Part shown: positions 30,023 to 39,084 of the stretch, in pieces | How the letters are laid out: each line of letters opens with the position of its first letter | Numbering within the stretch: the first letter of the stretch is position 1 | NCBI RefSeq assembly: GCF_016106015.1 | Contig: NZ_JACADQ010000007.1 | Span: 1 to 49,925, forward strand | DNA: 49,925 nt | Reading direction: 5' to 3' | From: Neoroseomonas rubea | GTDB taxonomy: Bacteria; Pseudomonadota; Alphaproteobacteria; Acetobacterales; Acetobacteraceae | Notes under the pieces: generated by a model | Told to the model about the DNA's origin: nothing | The model's input: only the letters and a program-made list of their open reading frames with translations | Databases searched by the model: none | Position numbers and translations under genes: made by a program

Positions 30023-30130
30023 CACGGCATCTTCAATCCCAGGAAGAGGTTGGTTCTCTTCCTGCCGTGTGACTGGCGTTTCCTCCCTAAACTTGGGCCG
30101 CGACCTTCGGGGCGCGGCCCTTTCTTTGTC
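30023..30130 (+). ncRNA. candidate small regulatory RNA (unverified)
   Basis: CACGGCA (30023-30029) can pair with TGCCGTG (30063-30069), enclosing a stem AGGAAGAG/CTCTTCCT (30041-30048 with 30056-30063) around loop GTTGGTT; T30063 can belong to only one of the two stems. A single-stranded stretch TTTCCTCCCTAAAC (about 30079-30092) follows, complementary to ribosome-binding sites, then a UUCG-loop terminator. TTGTTC (30005) with CATCTT (30028), 17 nt apart, is a weak promoter and would start an RNA of about 90 nt near 30035-30041. Family unknown to me. It could instead be only the 3' end of the rnj operon. Confidence 0.4.
30095..30127 (+). terminator. rho-independent terminator before proS
   Basis: GGGCCGCG (30095-30102) pairs with CGCGGCCC (30113-30120). 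The loop closes on C(UUCG)G, an extra-stable tetraloop, and TTTCTTT follows. It would end the rnj-DUF1467 transcript or the sRNA candidate. Confidence 0.85.
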
Positions 30131-30324
30131 TTAACGACCCGTGCGCCTCGCTACAAGGCGAAAATGAGCAAATGGCGCCAATAGTTGAACGAAAATTTCG
30201 TGTTTCGCGGACTTCGCGCATGATTGCTTGCGATACCGCAGCGGTCCCGGACCCCTTCCGGCGTCGCGCCCGGGCCGTTAGGTTCCGCGCCCATCCGATG
30301 CCCCTCGCCACGTAAGGACCGCCC

Positions 30325-31641
30325 GTGCGCCTGTCCCGCGCCTTCCTGCCCACGCTGAAAGAGACCCCGGCCGAGGCGCAGATCGCCTCCCACCGCCTGA
30401 TGCTGCGGGCGGGGCTGATCCGCCAGACCTCCGCCGGCATCTATGCTTGGCTGCCCGCGGGGCTGCGCGTGCTGCGCAACATCGAGCAGATCGTGCGGGA
30501 GGAGCAGGACCGCGCCGGCGCGCAGGAAATCCTGATGCCGACCATCCAGCCGGCCGAGCTCTGGCGCGAATCCGGCCGCTACGACGACTACGGCAAGGAG
30601 ATGCTGCGCATCCGCGACCGGCATGAGCGCGAGATGCTGTTCGGCCCGACCAACGAGGAAATGGTCACCGACATCTTCAAGCAGTTCGCGAAATCCTACC
30701 GTGACCTGCCGCGCAACCTCTACCACATCCAGTGGAAGTTCCGCGACGAGGTGCGCCCCCGCTTCGGCGTGATGCGCGGCCGCGAATTCCTGATGAAGGA
30801 CGCATATTCCTTCGACCTGACACAGGAGGCCGCGCAGCATTCCTACCGGCAGATGTTCCTCGCCTATCTGCGCACCTTCCAGCGCATGGGGCTGACCGCG
30901 GTGCCGATGCGCGCGGATACGGGGCCGATCGGCGGCGACCTCAGCCACGAATTCATCATCCTGGCCGAGACGGGCGAAAGCGCGGTCTTCTACGACGCCG
31001 CCTACGAGACCACCGACTGGGCCGGTGCCGCCGTCTCCTTCGACGATGTGGATGGCCTCAAGGCCTTCTTCGGGCGCGTCACCTCGACCTACGCCGCGAC
31101 CGAGGAAATGCACGACGCCGCCGCCTGGGCCGCGGTGCCCGAGGCGCGCCGACGGGAAGGCCGAGGCATCGAGGTCGGCCACATCTTCTTTTTCGGTACC
31201 AAGTACAGCGCCGCGATGGGCCTTTCCGTCACAGGGCAGGACGGCCAGGCGGTGGTCCCCGAGATGGGTTCCTACGGCATCGGCGTCTCCCGCCTGGTGG
31301 GCGCGCTGATCGAGGCGAACCACGACGAGGCCGGCATCAAGTGGCCCGACGCCGTCGCCCCCTGGGCCGTCGCCATCCTCAACCTGCGCCCCGGCGACGC
31401 GGCGACGGATGCGATGTGCGAGGACCTCTATGCGCGGCTCGGCGATGCGGCGGTCTACGATGACCGCTCGGCGCGCGCGGGCGAGAAATTCGCGGATGCG
31501 GACCTGATGGGCTTCCCGTGGCAGGCGATTGTCGGCCCGCGTGGCGCGGCGGCCGGTCGCGTGGAACTCAAGCGCCGCGCTACGGGCGAGCGTGCGGAAC
31601 TGTCGGTCGAGGACGCGATCGCGCGGATCCGCGGCGGCTGA
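30325..31641 (+). CDS. proS: prolyl-tRNA synthetase (short alphaproteobacterial type)
   Basis: Charges tRNA-Pro (class II synthetase). The 438 aa lack the roughly 180-residue insertion (editing) domain of E. coli ProS, as is usual in Alphaproteobacteria, which rely on a free-standing editing protein for mischarged Ala-tRNA-Pro. Class II motifs are [26 protein letters not shown] (motif 2 region) and [20 protein letters not shown] (motif 3), followed by the anticodon-binding domain. The GTG start at 30325 has a TAAGGA ribosome site. Confidence 0.96.
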   Translation: MRLSRAFLPTLKETPAEAQIASHRLMLRAGLIRQTSAGIYAWLPAGLRVLRNIEQIVREEQDRAGAQEILMPTIQPAELWRESGRYDDYGKEMLRIRDRHEREMLFGPTNEEMVTDIFKQFAKSYRDLPRNLYHIQWKFRDEVRPRFGVMRGREFLMKDAYSFDLTQEAAQHSYRQMFLAYLRTFQRMGLTAVPMRADTGPIGGDLSHEFIILAETGESAVFYDAAYETTDWAGAAVSFDDVDGLKAFFGRVTSTYAATEEMHDAAAWAAVPEARRREGRGIEVGHIFFFGTKYSAAMGLSVTGQDGQAVVPEMGSYGIGVSRLVGALIEANHDEAGIKWPDAVAPWAVAILNLRPGDAATDAMCEDLYARLGDAAVYDDRSARAGEKFADADLMGFPWQAIVGPRGAAAGRVELKRRATGERAELSVEDAIARIRGG

Positions 31642-31648
31642 GCCCCGC

Positions 31649-32902
31649 ATGTTCGACGCCTTCGAGCGCGCCGTCGCCTTCCGCTACCTGCGCGCGCGCC
31701 GGGGCGAACGCTTCGGCTCGCTGATCGCGTTGTTCTCCCTGCTCGGGATCATGCTCGGCGTCGCGACGCTGATCATCGTCACCTCGGTGATGAACGGCTT
31801 CCGGCAGGACCTGATGGGGCGGATCATCGGGCTGAACGGGCATCTCGCGGTCGAGCCGGAGCGCGGGCGCGCGCTGCCCGACCCGGAGGCGATCGTCGCG
31901 CGGCTGCGCACCATCCCGGGCCTGGTGCAGGCCGCGCCCGTCGTCGAGGGCCAGGTGCTGCTCAGCACCGTGAATGGCGGCGCGAGCGGCGCGCAGCTTC
32001 GCGGGCTTTCGGCGGAGGCGCTGGCGGGTCGCGAGGTCATCCAGCGCGGCCTGCGCTTCGGCGACATGGCGGCCTTCGGGACCGAGGATGGCGCGGTGAT
32101 GGGCGCGCGCCTCGCCCAGCGGCTCCGGCTCTCGGTGGGCGACCGCTTCACCCTGCTACTGCCCCAGGCGCGCGGCGGGGACTTCACTGCCGCACCGCGC
32201 CAGCGCAGCCTGATGCTGCTCGCGACCTTTGATGTCGGCATGCCGGAGGTCGACGGGCGCAGCCTCTTCGTTCCCCTCGGCACAGCGCAGGCGTTGTTCG
32301 GGCTGGAGGGCGCGGTCACCCAGGTCGAGATCCTGCTCGACGACCCGACCCGCATCGCGCCCGCGCGCGCCGCCTTGCGGAGTGCGCTCCAAGGCCAGCC
32401 GCTGCGCATCGTCGACTGGCAATCGGCCAACAGCGCGATCTACGCCGCGGTTCTGGTGGAACGGCAGGTGATGTTCCTGATCCTGACGCTGATCGTGCTC
32501 GTCGCCGCCTTCAACATCCTCTCCTCGCTGACCATGCTCGTGAAGGACAAGGGGCGGGATATCGCCATCCTCCGCACCATGGGCGCCGGGCGGGGCGCGG
32601 TACTTCGCATCTTCCTGCTGTGCGGCGCGGTCATCGGCTGCGGCGGCACGCTGGCAGGTCTCGCCCTCGGGCTCGGCATCGCGATGAACTTCGAGGGTCT
32701 GCGCGGCGTGCTGCGATCCCTCGAGGAAAGCGGCCTGTTCGGCGCGGAGCTTCGCTTCCTGATCGGCCTGCCCTCGGTGGTGGAAGCGCGCGACGTCGGC
32801 ATCATCGCGGCGACCGGTTTCGGGCTCTCGCTCGCCGCGACGCTCTGGCCCTCCTGGCGCGCCGCGCGCATCGACCCGGCCGAGGCCCTGCGCCGTGGCT
32901 GA
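31649..32902 (+). CDS. lolC: lipoprotein-releasing ABC transporter permease, first copy (LolC/LolE family)
   Basis: Inner-membrane permease that moves mature lipoproteins to the periplasmic carrier LolA, powered by LolD. The 417 aa have the family layout: one membrane helix near residues 24-46 (LIALFSLLGIMLGVATLIIV), a large periplasmic domain (about 50-270), then three helices near the C-terminus (VMFLILTLIVLVAAFNILSSL and two more). It is plainly homologous to the next gene ([12 protein letters not shown] shared). The start is ATG 31649, 7 nt after proS. The name is by family; LolC and LolE cannot be told apart here. Confidence 0.9.
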   Translation: MFDAFERAVAFRYLRARRGERFGSLIALFSLLGIMLGVATLIIVTSVMNGFRQDLMGRIIGLNGHLAVEPERGRALPDPEAIVARLRTIPGLVQAAPVVEGQVLLSTVNGGASGAQLRGLSAEALAGREVIQRGLRFGDMAAFGTEDGAVMGARLAQRLRLSVGDRFTLLLPQARGGDFTAAPRQRSLMLLATFDVGMPEVDGRSLFVPLGTAQALFGLEGAVTQVEILLDDPTRIAPARAALRSALQGQPLRIVDWQSANSAIYAAVLVERQVMFLILTLIVLVAAFNILSSLTMLVKDKGRDIAILRTMGAGRGAVLRIFLLCGAVIGCGGTLAGLALGLGIAMNFEGLRGVLRSLEESGLFGAELRFLIGLPSVVEARDVGIIAATGFGLSLAATLWPSWRAARIDPAEALRRG

Positions 32903-34160
32903 GGCCGGCATCTTCGGCGCCTTCGAGCGTGCGGTCGCCGGGCGCTACCTGCGCGCACGCAAAGGCGAACGCGCGGTCTCGCTGATCGCCGGCGCTTCGC
33001 TGCTCGGCATCGCGCTCGGTGTCGGCACGCTGATCGTCGTGCTCTCGGTGATGGGGGGCTTCCGGCAGGAACTGCTGGGGCGGATCCTCGCCCTGAACGG
33101 GCATCTCGGCGTCGTCACGGAAGGTGCGCCGCTGACCGACTACCAGGAGGCCGCGGCGCGCATCCGCGCCATCCCCGGCGTGACGCTCGCCACACCGGTC
33201 GTCGAAGGGCAGGTCCTGGTCACGACCGATGCCGGGGCCTCCGCGGGGGGGCTGCTGCGCGGCATGGCGCCGGAGGAACTGCGCGCGCGGCCGATCATCG
33301 CGGGCAACATTCGCGCCGGCAGCCTCGCCGAATTCGGCGCTAGGGACAGCATCGCGATCGGCACGGTGCTTGCGCGCCGGCTCGATGTCCGGGCCGGGGA
33401 CCGCATCACGCTCGTCTCGCCGGAAGGGCGTGTGACGGTCTTCGGCACGGTGCCGCGCGTTGCCTCCTATCGCGTCGCGGCGATCTTCGAGGTCGGGATG
33501 CAGGACTATGACGGGTCCTTCATCTTCCTGCCGCTCGAGGCCGCGCAGCTTTTTCTCCAGCGCCGCGGCGTGGCGAGCCAGATCGAGGTGCATCTCACCG
33601 ACCCTGCCGCCGCCTGGACCGTCGGCGGGGCGATCCGCGCGGCGCTGGCGCCGCAGCGCGTGACGCTGCTCGACTGGCAGCGGGCCAATGCCGGCTTTTT
33701 CCAGATCGTCGAGGTGCAGCGGAACGTGATGTTCCTGATCCTCGCCCTCATCATCCTCGTTGCGGCGTTCAACATCGTCTCCTCGCTGATCATGCTGGTG
33801 AAGGACAAGGGGCGGGACATCGCCATCCTGCGCAGCATGGGGGCGCGGCGCGGCGCGGTGATGCGCATTTTCCTGCTGTGTGGCGCGGCGATCGGCGGGC
33901 TTGGCACCGCGGCGGGTGTGGCGCTCGGCCTGCTGTTCTGCGCGAATATCGAGGCGATCCGCCAGGGGCTGATCAGCGTGACGGGCACGGTGATCTTCGA
34001 CCCGGAGATCTACTTCCTCACCCGCATCCCGGCGGTGGTCGATCCGTGGGAGGTGGCGCAGGTCGCTGGCCTCGGCCTCGGCCTCTCGCTGGTCGCAACC
34101 CTGTTCCCGAGCTGGCGCGCTGCGCGGCTCGACCCGGTGGAGGCGCTGCGCCATGAGTGA
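32895..34160 (+). CDS. lolE: lipoprotein-releasing ABC transporter permease, second copy (LolC/LolE family)
   Basis: Second permease of the same family, 421 aa with the same layout: helix at about 27-48, periplasmic domain, three C-terminal helices. Shared segments with its neighbour include AFERAVA.RYLRAR at the start, GLLFCANIE-type helix packing, and [13 protein letters not shown]. It starts at GTG 32895, overlapping the first copy by 8 nt (GTGGCTGA). The pair may form a LolC-LolE heterodimer after a tandem duplication. lolD follows with another 8-nt overlap. Confidence 0.88.
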   Translation: MAEAGIFGAFERAVAGRYLRARKGERAVSLIAGASLLGIALGVGTLIVVLSVMGGFRQELLGRILALNGHLGVVTEGAPLTDYQEAAARIRAIPGVTLATPVVEGQVLVTTDAGASAGGLLRGMAPEELRARPIIAGNIRAGSLAEFGARDSIAIGTVLARRLDVRAGDRITLVSPEGRVTVFGTVPRVASYRVAAIFEVGMQDYDGSFIFLPLEAAQLFLQRRGVASQIEVHLTDPAAAWTVGGAIRAALAPQRVTLLDWQRANAGFFQIVEVQRNVMFLILALIILVAAFNIVSSLIMLVKDKGRDIAILRSMGARRGAVMRIFLLCGAAIGGLGTAAGVALGLLFCANIEAIRQGLISVTGTVIFDPEIYFLTRIPAVVDPWEVAQVAGLGLGLSLVATLFPSWRAARLDPVEALRHE

Positions 34161-34833
34161 ACCGCCGCTGCGGCTGGCCGCCGTCGAGCGCCGCTACCGG
34201 ACCGAGGCGGGGGAACTGCCCGTGCTGCGGGGTGCCGACCTGACGCTCGCCGCCGGGGAGATCGTCGCCCTCGTCGCGCCCTCCGGCACCGGCAAGTCCA
34301 CGCTGCTGCACCTGGCCGGCTTGCTCGAGAAGCCCGATGCCGGCGAGGTCTTCGTCGAAGGCCGGGCCGCGGGGACCTTGTCGGACGATGCGCGCACGGC
34401 GATCCGCCGCGCGACGATCGGCTTCGTCTACCAGTTCCACCATCTGCTGCCGGAATTCACGGCGGAGGAGAACATTGCCCTGCCGCAAATGGCCGCCGGC
34501 GTCGCGCGTGGCGCGGCGCGGGAGAGGGCGCGCACGCTGCTCGGCGCCTTCGGCCTGACGGGGCGGGAGGATCATCGGCCGGGCAAGCTCTCCGGCGGGG
34601 AACAGCAGCGCGTCGCGATCGCGCGTGCGCTCGCGAACCGCCCTCGCGTGCTGCTCGCGGACGAGCCGACCGGCAATCTCGATGTCGGCACGGCGGACCG
34701 CGTCTTCGCCGAACTGCTCGACCAGGTGCGCCACCATGGCGTGGCGGCGCTGATCGCGACGCACAATCCGGACCTGGCGCGGCGGATGGACCGGATCGTG
34801 ACGCTGCGGGAGGGGAGGGTGGTGGCGGGCTGA
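34153..34833 (+). CDS. lolD: lipoprotein-releasing ABC transporter ATP-binding protein
   Basis: ATPase driving lipoprotein release with the two permeases upstream. The 226-aa protein has Walker [11 protein letters not shown]-loop [10 protein letters not shown], signature [15 protein letters not shown], Walker [13 protein letters not shown] and H-loop IATHN. The Q-loop region [10 protein letters not shown] is typical of LolD. Start ATG 34153 overlaps the lolE stop (ATGAGTGA). Confidence 0.95.
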   Translation: MSEPPLRLAAVERRYRTEAGELPVLRGADLTLAAGEIVALVAPSGTGKSTLLHLAGLLEKPDAGEVFVEGRAAGTLSDDARTAIRRATIGFVYQFHHLLPEFTAEENIALPQMAAGVARGAARERARTLLGAFGLTGREDHRPGKLSGGEQQRVAIARALANRPRVLLADEPTGNLDVGTADRVFAELLDQVRHHGVAALIATHNPDLARRMDRIVTLREGRVVAG

Positions 34834-34840
34834 GCCGAAG

Positions 34841-35407
34841 CTATCCTGCGACCAGCAGCATCACCCCGACCGAGGCAATCGCCGCGCCGCTGGCCCGCAC
34901 GACCATGTCACGCCGCGCCAGGCCGCGCGCCGCGACGAAGCCCAGCGCATGCAGCCCCGCCGAGGCGAGGAGCATGCCGAGTGTGGTCGCAAGCGGCGCA
35001 CCGCCGATCTCGAGCCCATGCACCGAGCCGTGTACAAGCCCGAACAGGGCGGCGGCCGGAAAGGCGAGGCCCGCGCGCACGCGCGCGGTCAGCGCCACCA
35101 TCACGCCGAGCACGACCAGCGTGCCGGCCACCGTCTGCTCAAGCGGCGGAACCGCCGCCACCATGCCGAGCCCGATGCCCACGGCCATGCCACCGAGGAA
35201 GCAGGCCGGCAGCGCCCACGGGCGCGGCAGCCCGCCCTGTGCCGCCCAGATGCCGATGGCGAGCATGGCGAAGAGGTGGTCGAGCCCGATGAGCGGGTGG
35301 GCGAGCCCGGCGCCGAAGCCTTCCGTATGCCCCCCATGCGCGAGCGCCGGCCCGGCAGCGAGCAGCGGAACGATCAGCGCGGCGGCGCGAAGGGCGAAGC
35401 GGGTCAT
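34841..35407 (-). CDS. HupE/UreJ family membrane protein
   Basis: The family is linked to nickel or cobalt uptake near hydrogenase and urease genes; here no such genes are nearby, so the metal or substrate is unknown. The 188-aa protein has a signal peptide (LIVPLLAAGPALA), then the family motif HGGHTEGFGAGLAHPLIGLDH, about six hydrophobic segments and GLVHGSVHGLE. The ATG at 35407 has an AAGGA ribosome site on the minus strand. It is convergent with lolD (7 nt) and divergent from dnaE. Confidence 0.85.
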   Translation of the reverse strand: MTRFALRAAALIVPLLAAGPALAHGGHTEGFGAGLAHPLIGLDHLFAMLAIGIWAAQGGLPRPWALPACFLGGMAVGIGLGMVAAVPPLEQTVAGTLVVLGVMVALTARVRAGLAFPAAALFGLVHGSVHGLEIGGAPLATTLGMLLASAGLHALGFVAARGLARRDMVVRASGAAIASVGVMLLVAG

Positions 35408-35476
35408 CGGCAGGTCCTTGTTGGTCCAGCGCCATCCTGGCAAGCGCCCGGAAGGCCGACAAGCGCGGAGGATGCT

Positions 35477-38400
35477 ATGCTCCGCCACCCCTGCGAGTCC
35501 GCGATGACAGACGCCCAATCCTTCATCCACCTGCATGTCCATTCCGCCTATTCGCTGAGCGAAGGGGCAATCAAGGCGGACAAGCTCGCCAGCCTGGCGG
35601 CCGACAACGGCATGCCGGCGGTTGCGCTGACCGATAGCGCGAACATGTTCGGCGCGCTGGAATTCGCGGAAGCCTGCGCGAAGAAGGGCGTGCAGCCGAT
35701 CATGGGCTGCCGCCTGTTTCTCACGCGCGCGGCGGCCGACCCCGACCGGCCGGAACTTCATCGCCTGATGCCCGAGCCGCTCGTGGCGCTGGCCATGGAC
35801 GGGGCGGGGCTCGACAACCTCCAACGGCTCTCGTCCAAGGGCTTCCTGCGGGATGATCCTTCGGGACGGCCGGCGGTCACGCTCGACCTGCTGGCCGAAC
35901 ATGCGGCGGGGCTGTTCCTGCTGACGGGCGGCACGCAGGGCACGATCGCCCGGCTGGTGGCGGAGGGGCGGCGCGACGCGGCGGCGCGCATCCTGGACGC
36001 CCTGCGCGAAGCCTTTCCGGATCGGCTCGCCGTGGAACTCCACCGTCACGGCCTGCCACAGGAAAGGGCGATCGAGGCCGGGCTGCTCTCCCTGGCCCAG
36101 GGGCGCGACCTGCCCATCGTCGCGGCGAACGACGTCTATTTCGCCAAGCGCGAGATGCATGAGGCGCACGACGCGTTGCTCTGCATCGCCGAGGGCCGCA
36201 CCATGGCCGAGCGCGAGCGCCGGCGCGTGACACCCGAGCACTGGTTCAAGCCGGCGGCCGCCATGCGCGCCTTGTTCGCCGACCTGCCGGACGCGGCCGA
36301 CAACACGCTTTCCATAGCCCGCATGTGCGCCGTGATGGCCGAGCAGAAGAAGCCCGAACTGCCGGTCTGCCCCAAGGTGAAGCCCGGCATGACCGAGGCC
36401 GAGACGGTGCGCTCCATGGCCGCCGAGGGGCTGGAACGCCGGCTCGACGCCATGCGCCCGGCGCCCGACGAGGCAACGCGCAAGACCTATCGCGACCGGC
36501 TCGACTACGAGCTCTCGGTCATCGAGAAGATGGGCTTCTCGGGCTACTTCCTGATCGTCGCGGACTTCATCCAGTGGGCCAAGGCGCAGACGCCGCCCAT
36601 TCCGGTCGGGCCGGGGCGCGGATCGGGCGCAGGGTCGGTCGCCGCGTGGGCGCTGCTGATCACCGACCTCGATCCGCTGCGCTTCGGGCTGCTCTTCGAG
36701 CGCTTCCTGAACCCCGAGCGCGTGTCGATGCCGGACTTCGACATCGATTTCTGCCAGGACCGGCGCGACGAGGTGATCCGCTACGTCGTGAACGAATACG
36801 GCGCGGACCGCGTCGCGCAGATCATCACCTTCGGCAAGCTGCAGGCGAAGGCAGCCGTGCGCGACGTGGGGCGCGTGCTCGGCATGCCCTATGGCCAGGT
36901 GGACAAGATCGCGTCCCTGATTCCGTTCAACCCCGCCAAGCCGGTCGGGCTCGCCGAGGCGATCGCGGGCGAGCCGCGCCTGCAGGAGATGCGGGATTCC
37001 GACGAACAGGTGGCGCGCCTGCTCGACATCGCGCAGCAGGTCGAGGGGCTGTACCGCAATGCCTCGACCCACGCCGCTGGCGTCGTCATCGGGCGCAAGC
37101 CGCTGGTCGAGATCGTGCCGCTCTATCGCGACCCGCGCTCCGAGATGCTGGTGACGCAGTACTCGATGAAGTACGCGGAAGCAGCATCGCTGGTGAAGTT
37201 CGACTTCCTCGGCCTCAAGACGCTGACTGTGATCGAGCGTGCGCTCGCCATCCTCAAATCCCAGGGGATCGAGGTCGACATCGCGGCGATTCCGCTGGAT
37301 GACCCCAAGACCTACGCCATGCTCGCGAAGGGCGACGCGGCGGGGGTGTTCCAGTTCGAAGGGCAGGGGATGCGCGACTGCCTGCGGCAGATGCGCGCGA
37401 GCCGGTTCGAGGACCTGGTCGCGGCCGTGGCGCTCTATCGTCCCGGCCCGATGGCGAACATCCCGGCCTATTGCCAGCGCAAGGCCGGCGAGCCCTGGGA
37501 ATCCCCGCATCCGGCGATCCACCACATCCTGGCCGAGACCTACGGCATCATGGTCTACCAGGAACAGGTGATGCAGATCGCGCAGGACCTGGCCGGCTAT
37601 TCGCTCGGTGCCGCCGACCTTCTGCGCCGCGCGATGGGCAAGAAGATCCGTGCCGAGATGGAAAAGCAGCGCGCCATCTTCTGCGAGGGGGCGACCGCCC
37701 GCGGGGTCGAGGCTGCCAAGGCCGGCGAGATCTTCGACCTGATGGAGCGCTTCGCCGACTACGGCTTCAACAAGAGCCACGCGGCGGCGTATGCGCTGGT
37801 CTCCTACCAGACGGCCTGGCTCAAGGCGAACCATCCGGTCGCCTTCCTGGCCGCGTCGATGACGCTCGACCTGTCGAACACCGACAAGCTCGCGGGCCAC
37901 ATGCAGGAGGCCGCGCGCGTCGGCATTCCCGTGCTGCCGCCGGACATCAACCGCTCCGGCGCCGATTTCCGGGTGGAGGAGACGGCGGAGGGCAAGCCCG
38001 CCATCCGCTTCGCGCTGGCCGCAGTGAAGCGGGTGGGGGAGGCAGCGATGAAGGACCTCGTCGCTGCCCGCGGTGGCCAGGCCTTTGCCTCGCTCGCCGA
38101 ATTCGCCGCGCGGGTCGAGCCACGGCTGCTCAACAAGATGCAGATCGAGAACCTGGCCCGCGCCGGCGCTTTCGAGTGCCTTGAGAAGAACCGCGCCAAG
38201 GTGATGGCCGGGGCCGAGACGATCCTGCGCCGCGCGCAGGCGAGTGCCGAGGAGCGCGGCAGCAACCAGATCGGCCTGTTCGGGGCGGATGCGCAACGAA
38301 ACGAACCGCTGCGCCTGCCGGATGTCCCGGACTGGCCGCTGCTGGAACGGCTGACGCATGAGGCCGAGGCGGTCGGCTTCCACCTCTCGGCCCATCCGCT

Positions 38401-38962
38401 CGACACCTACCGCAGGGCGCTTCAGCGCCTGGGCGTCACCCCCTCCGCGCAGATCCCGGACCGTGCGCGGTCCGGGTCCGCGCGGCTCAAGCTCGCCGGC
38501 ACGGTGGTGAACGCGAAGGAACGCACGACCAAGACCGGCAGCCGGATGGCCTGGGTGAGGCTGTCGGACACCCAGGGATCCTTCGAGGTGACCTGCTTTT
38601 CCGAAGTGCTGAACCGGTCGCGCGACCTGCTGGTGGAAGGCAAGGCCGTGCTGGTGACGGCCGAGGCGCGGATGGAGGGCGAGGCGCTGCGCCTGACCGC
38701 GAACGACGTCGAGAGCCTGGAGAAGGCCGCGTCCGGCGTCGCGGGCGGGATCCGGCTGTGGCTCGACGAGATCTCGGCGATCGAGCCGATCCGCGTCCTG
38801 CTGGAACGCGAAGGCCGTGGGCGCGGCCGCGTGGTGCTGGTGCCACGCACCGGGCCGGGGCAGGAGGTCGAACTCGCCCTGCCAGGCGGCTTCAATGTCG
38901 GGCCGCGGTTGATGCAGGCGATGAAGGTGGTGCCCGGGGTTTCGCAGGTGGAGGAAGTTTAG
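35477..38962 (+). CDS. dnaE: DNA polymerase III subunit alpha
   Basis: Main replicative polymerase, 1161 aa (E. coli DnaE is about 1160). Domains in order: PHP (FIHLHVHSAYSLSEGAIK), palm with GPGRGSGAGSVAAWAL and the catalytic PDFDIDF, fingers with the Lys/Arg helices, a tandem helix-hairpin-helix region, and the OB fold (LAGTVVNAKERTTKTGSRMAWVRL). I chose ATG 35477 because GGAGG lies 5 nt upstream; ATG 35504 (MTDAQSF) is an alternative without a clear ribosome site. Its upstream 70 bp are shared with the divergent HupE-like gene. Confidence 0.97.
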   Translation: MLRHPCESAMTDAQSFIHLHVHSAYSLSEGAIKADKLASLAADNGMPAVALTDSANMFGALEFAEACAKKGVQPIMGCRLFLTRAAADPDRPELHRLMPEPLVALAMDGAGLDNLQRLSSKGFLRDDPSGRPAVTLDLLAEHAAGLFLLTGGTQGTIARLVAEGRRDAAARILDALREAFPDRLAVELHRHGLPQERAIEAGLLSLAQGRDLPIVAANDVYFAKREMHEAHDALLCIAEGRTMAERERRRVTPEHWFKPAAAMRALFADLPDAADNTLSIARMCAVMAEQKKPELPVCPKVKPGMTEAETVRSMAAEGLERRLDAMRPAPDEATRKTYRDRLDYELSVIEKMGFSGYFLIVADFIQWAKAQTPPIPVGPGRGSGAGSVAAWALLITDLDPLRFGLLFERFLNPERVSMPDFDIDFCQDRRDEVIRYVVNEYGADRVAQIITFGKLQAKAAVRDVGRVLGMPYGQVDKIASLIPFNPAKPVGLAEAIAGEPRLQEMRDSDEQVARLLDIAQQVEGLYRNASTHAAGVVIGRKPLVEIVPLYRDPRSEMLVTQYSMKYAEAASLVKFDFLGLKTLTVIERALAILKSQGIEVDIAAIPLDDPKTYAMLAKGDAAGVFQFEGQGMRDCLRQMRASRFEDLVAAVALYRPGPMANIPAYCQRKAGEPWESPHPAIHHILAETYGIMVYQEQVMQIAQDLAGYSLGAADLLRRAMGKKIRAEMEKQRAIFCEGATARGVEAAKAGEIFDLMERFADYGFNKSHAAAYALVSYQTAWLKANHPVAFLAASMTLDLSNTDKLAGHMQEAARVGIPVLPPDINRSGADFRVEETAEGKPAIRFALAAVKRVGEAAMKDLVAARGGQAFASLAEFAARVEPRLLNKMQIENLARAGAFECLEKNRAKVMAGAETILRRAQASAEERGSNQIGLFGADAQRNEPLRLPDVPDWPLLERLTHEAEAVGFHLSAHPLDTYRRALQRLGVTPSAQIPDRARSGSARLKLAGTVVNAKERTTKTGSRMAWVRLSDTQGSFEVTCFSEVLNRSRDLLVEGKAVLVTAEARMEGEALRLTANDVESLEKAASGVAGGIRLWLDEISAIEPIRVLLEREGRGRGRVVLVPRTGPGQEVELALPGGFNVGPRLMQAMKVVPGVSQVEEV

Positions 38963-38994
38963 GCTCCTCGCGCGTCAAGGTACGATGCTGCCGG

Positions 38995-39023
38995 TTGGTT
39001 TCATCAAGTTGTTGTGATATAGC
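38995..39023 (+). promoter_or_regulatory. sigma-70 promoter candidate for the TpsB-like gene
   Basis: TTGGTT (38995-39000), 17-nt spacer, TATAGC (39018-39023), in an AT-richer patch between dnaE and the secretion gene. This is one of the cleanest promoter matches in the window. Confidence 0.55.
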
Positions 39024-39028
39024 AATAA

Positions 39029-39063
39029 GCAAGCGTGCAGTTTGTCTGCGGACTTCTGCTTGC
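39029..39063 (+). promoter_or_regulatory. leader hairpin before the TpsB-like gene
   Basis: GCAAGC (39029-39034) pairs with GCTTGC (39058-39063), with an inner GCAG/CTGC. It lies in the predicted 5' leader, 21 nt before the start codon. Confidence 0.3.
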
Positions 39064-39084
39064 CCTCCGCGAGACGAGGCATTG

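Larger units (their letters stand above)
29910..30324. other. 415-nt intergenic region with RNA-like structures
   Basis: The longest gene-free stretch in the window. It contains the sRNA candidate and terminator listed separately, a T-rich segment (CTTTTTT at 29974-29980 and CTTTTT at 29997-30002) and, beyond the terminator, the interrupted palindrome ACGAAA-A-TTTCGT (30189-30201) followed by CGCG-GACTT-CGCG, which may be operators for proS. An open frame through 29687-30184 has no ribosome site and no protein-like composition. Confidence 0.6.

Noticed and set aside
29687-30184. Open frame through the rnj-proS gap
   Set aside because: No ribosome site, it overlaps DUF1467 out of frame and crosses the terminator; composition is not protein-like.
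34949-35476. Open reading frame extending dnaE to the left
   Set aside because: It lies over the HupE-like gene on the other strand. DnaE length and PHP-domain start fit ATG 35477.
35408-38395. Long minus-strand frame opposite dnaE that runs into the HupE-like gene
   Set aside because: Only the last 188 residues match a real protein. The rest is antisense to dnaE and compositionally like a shadow.
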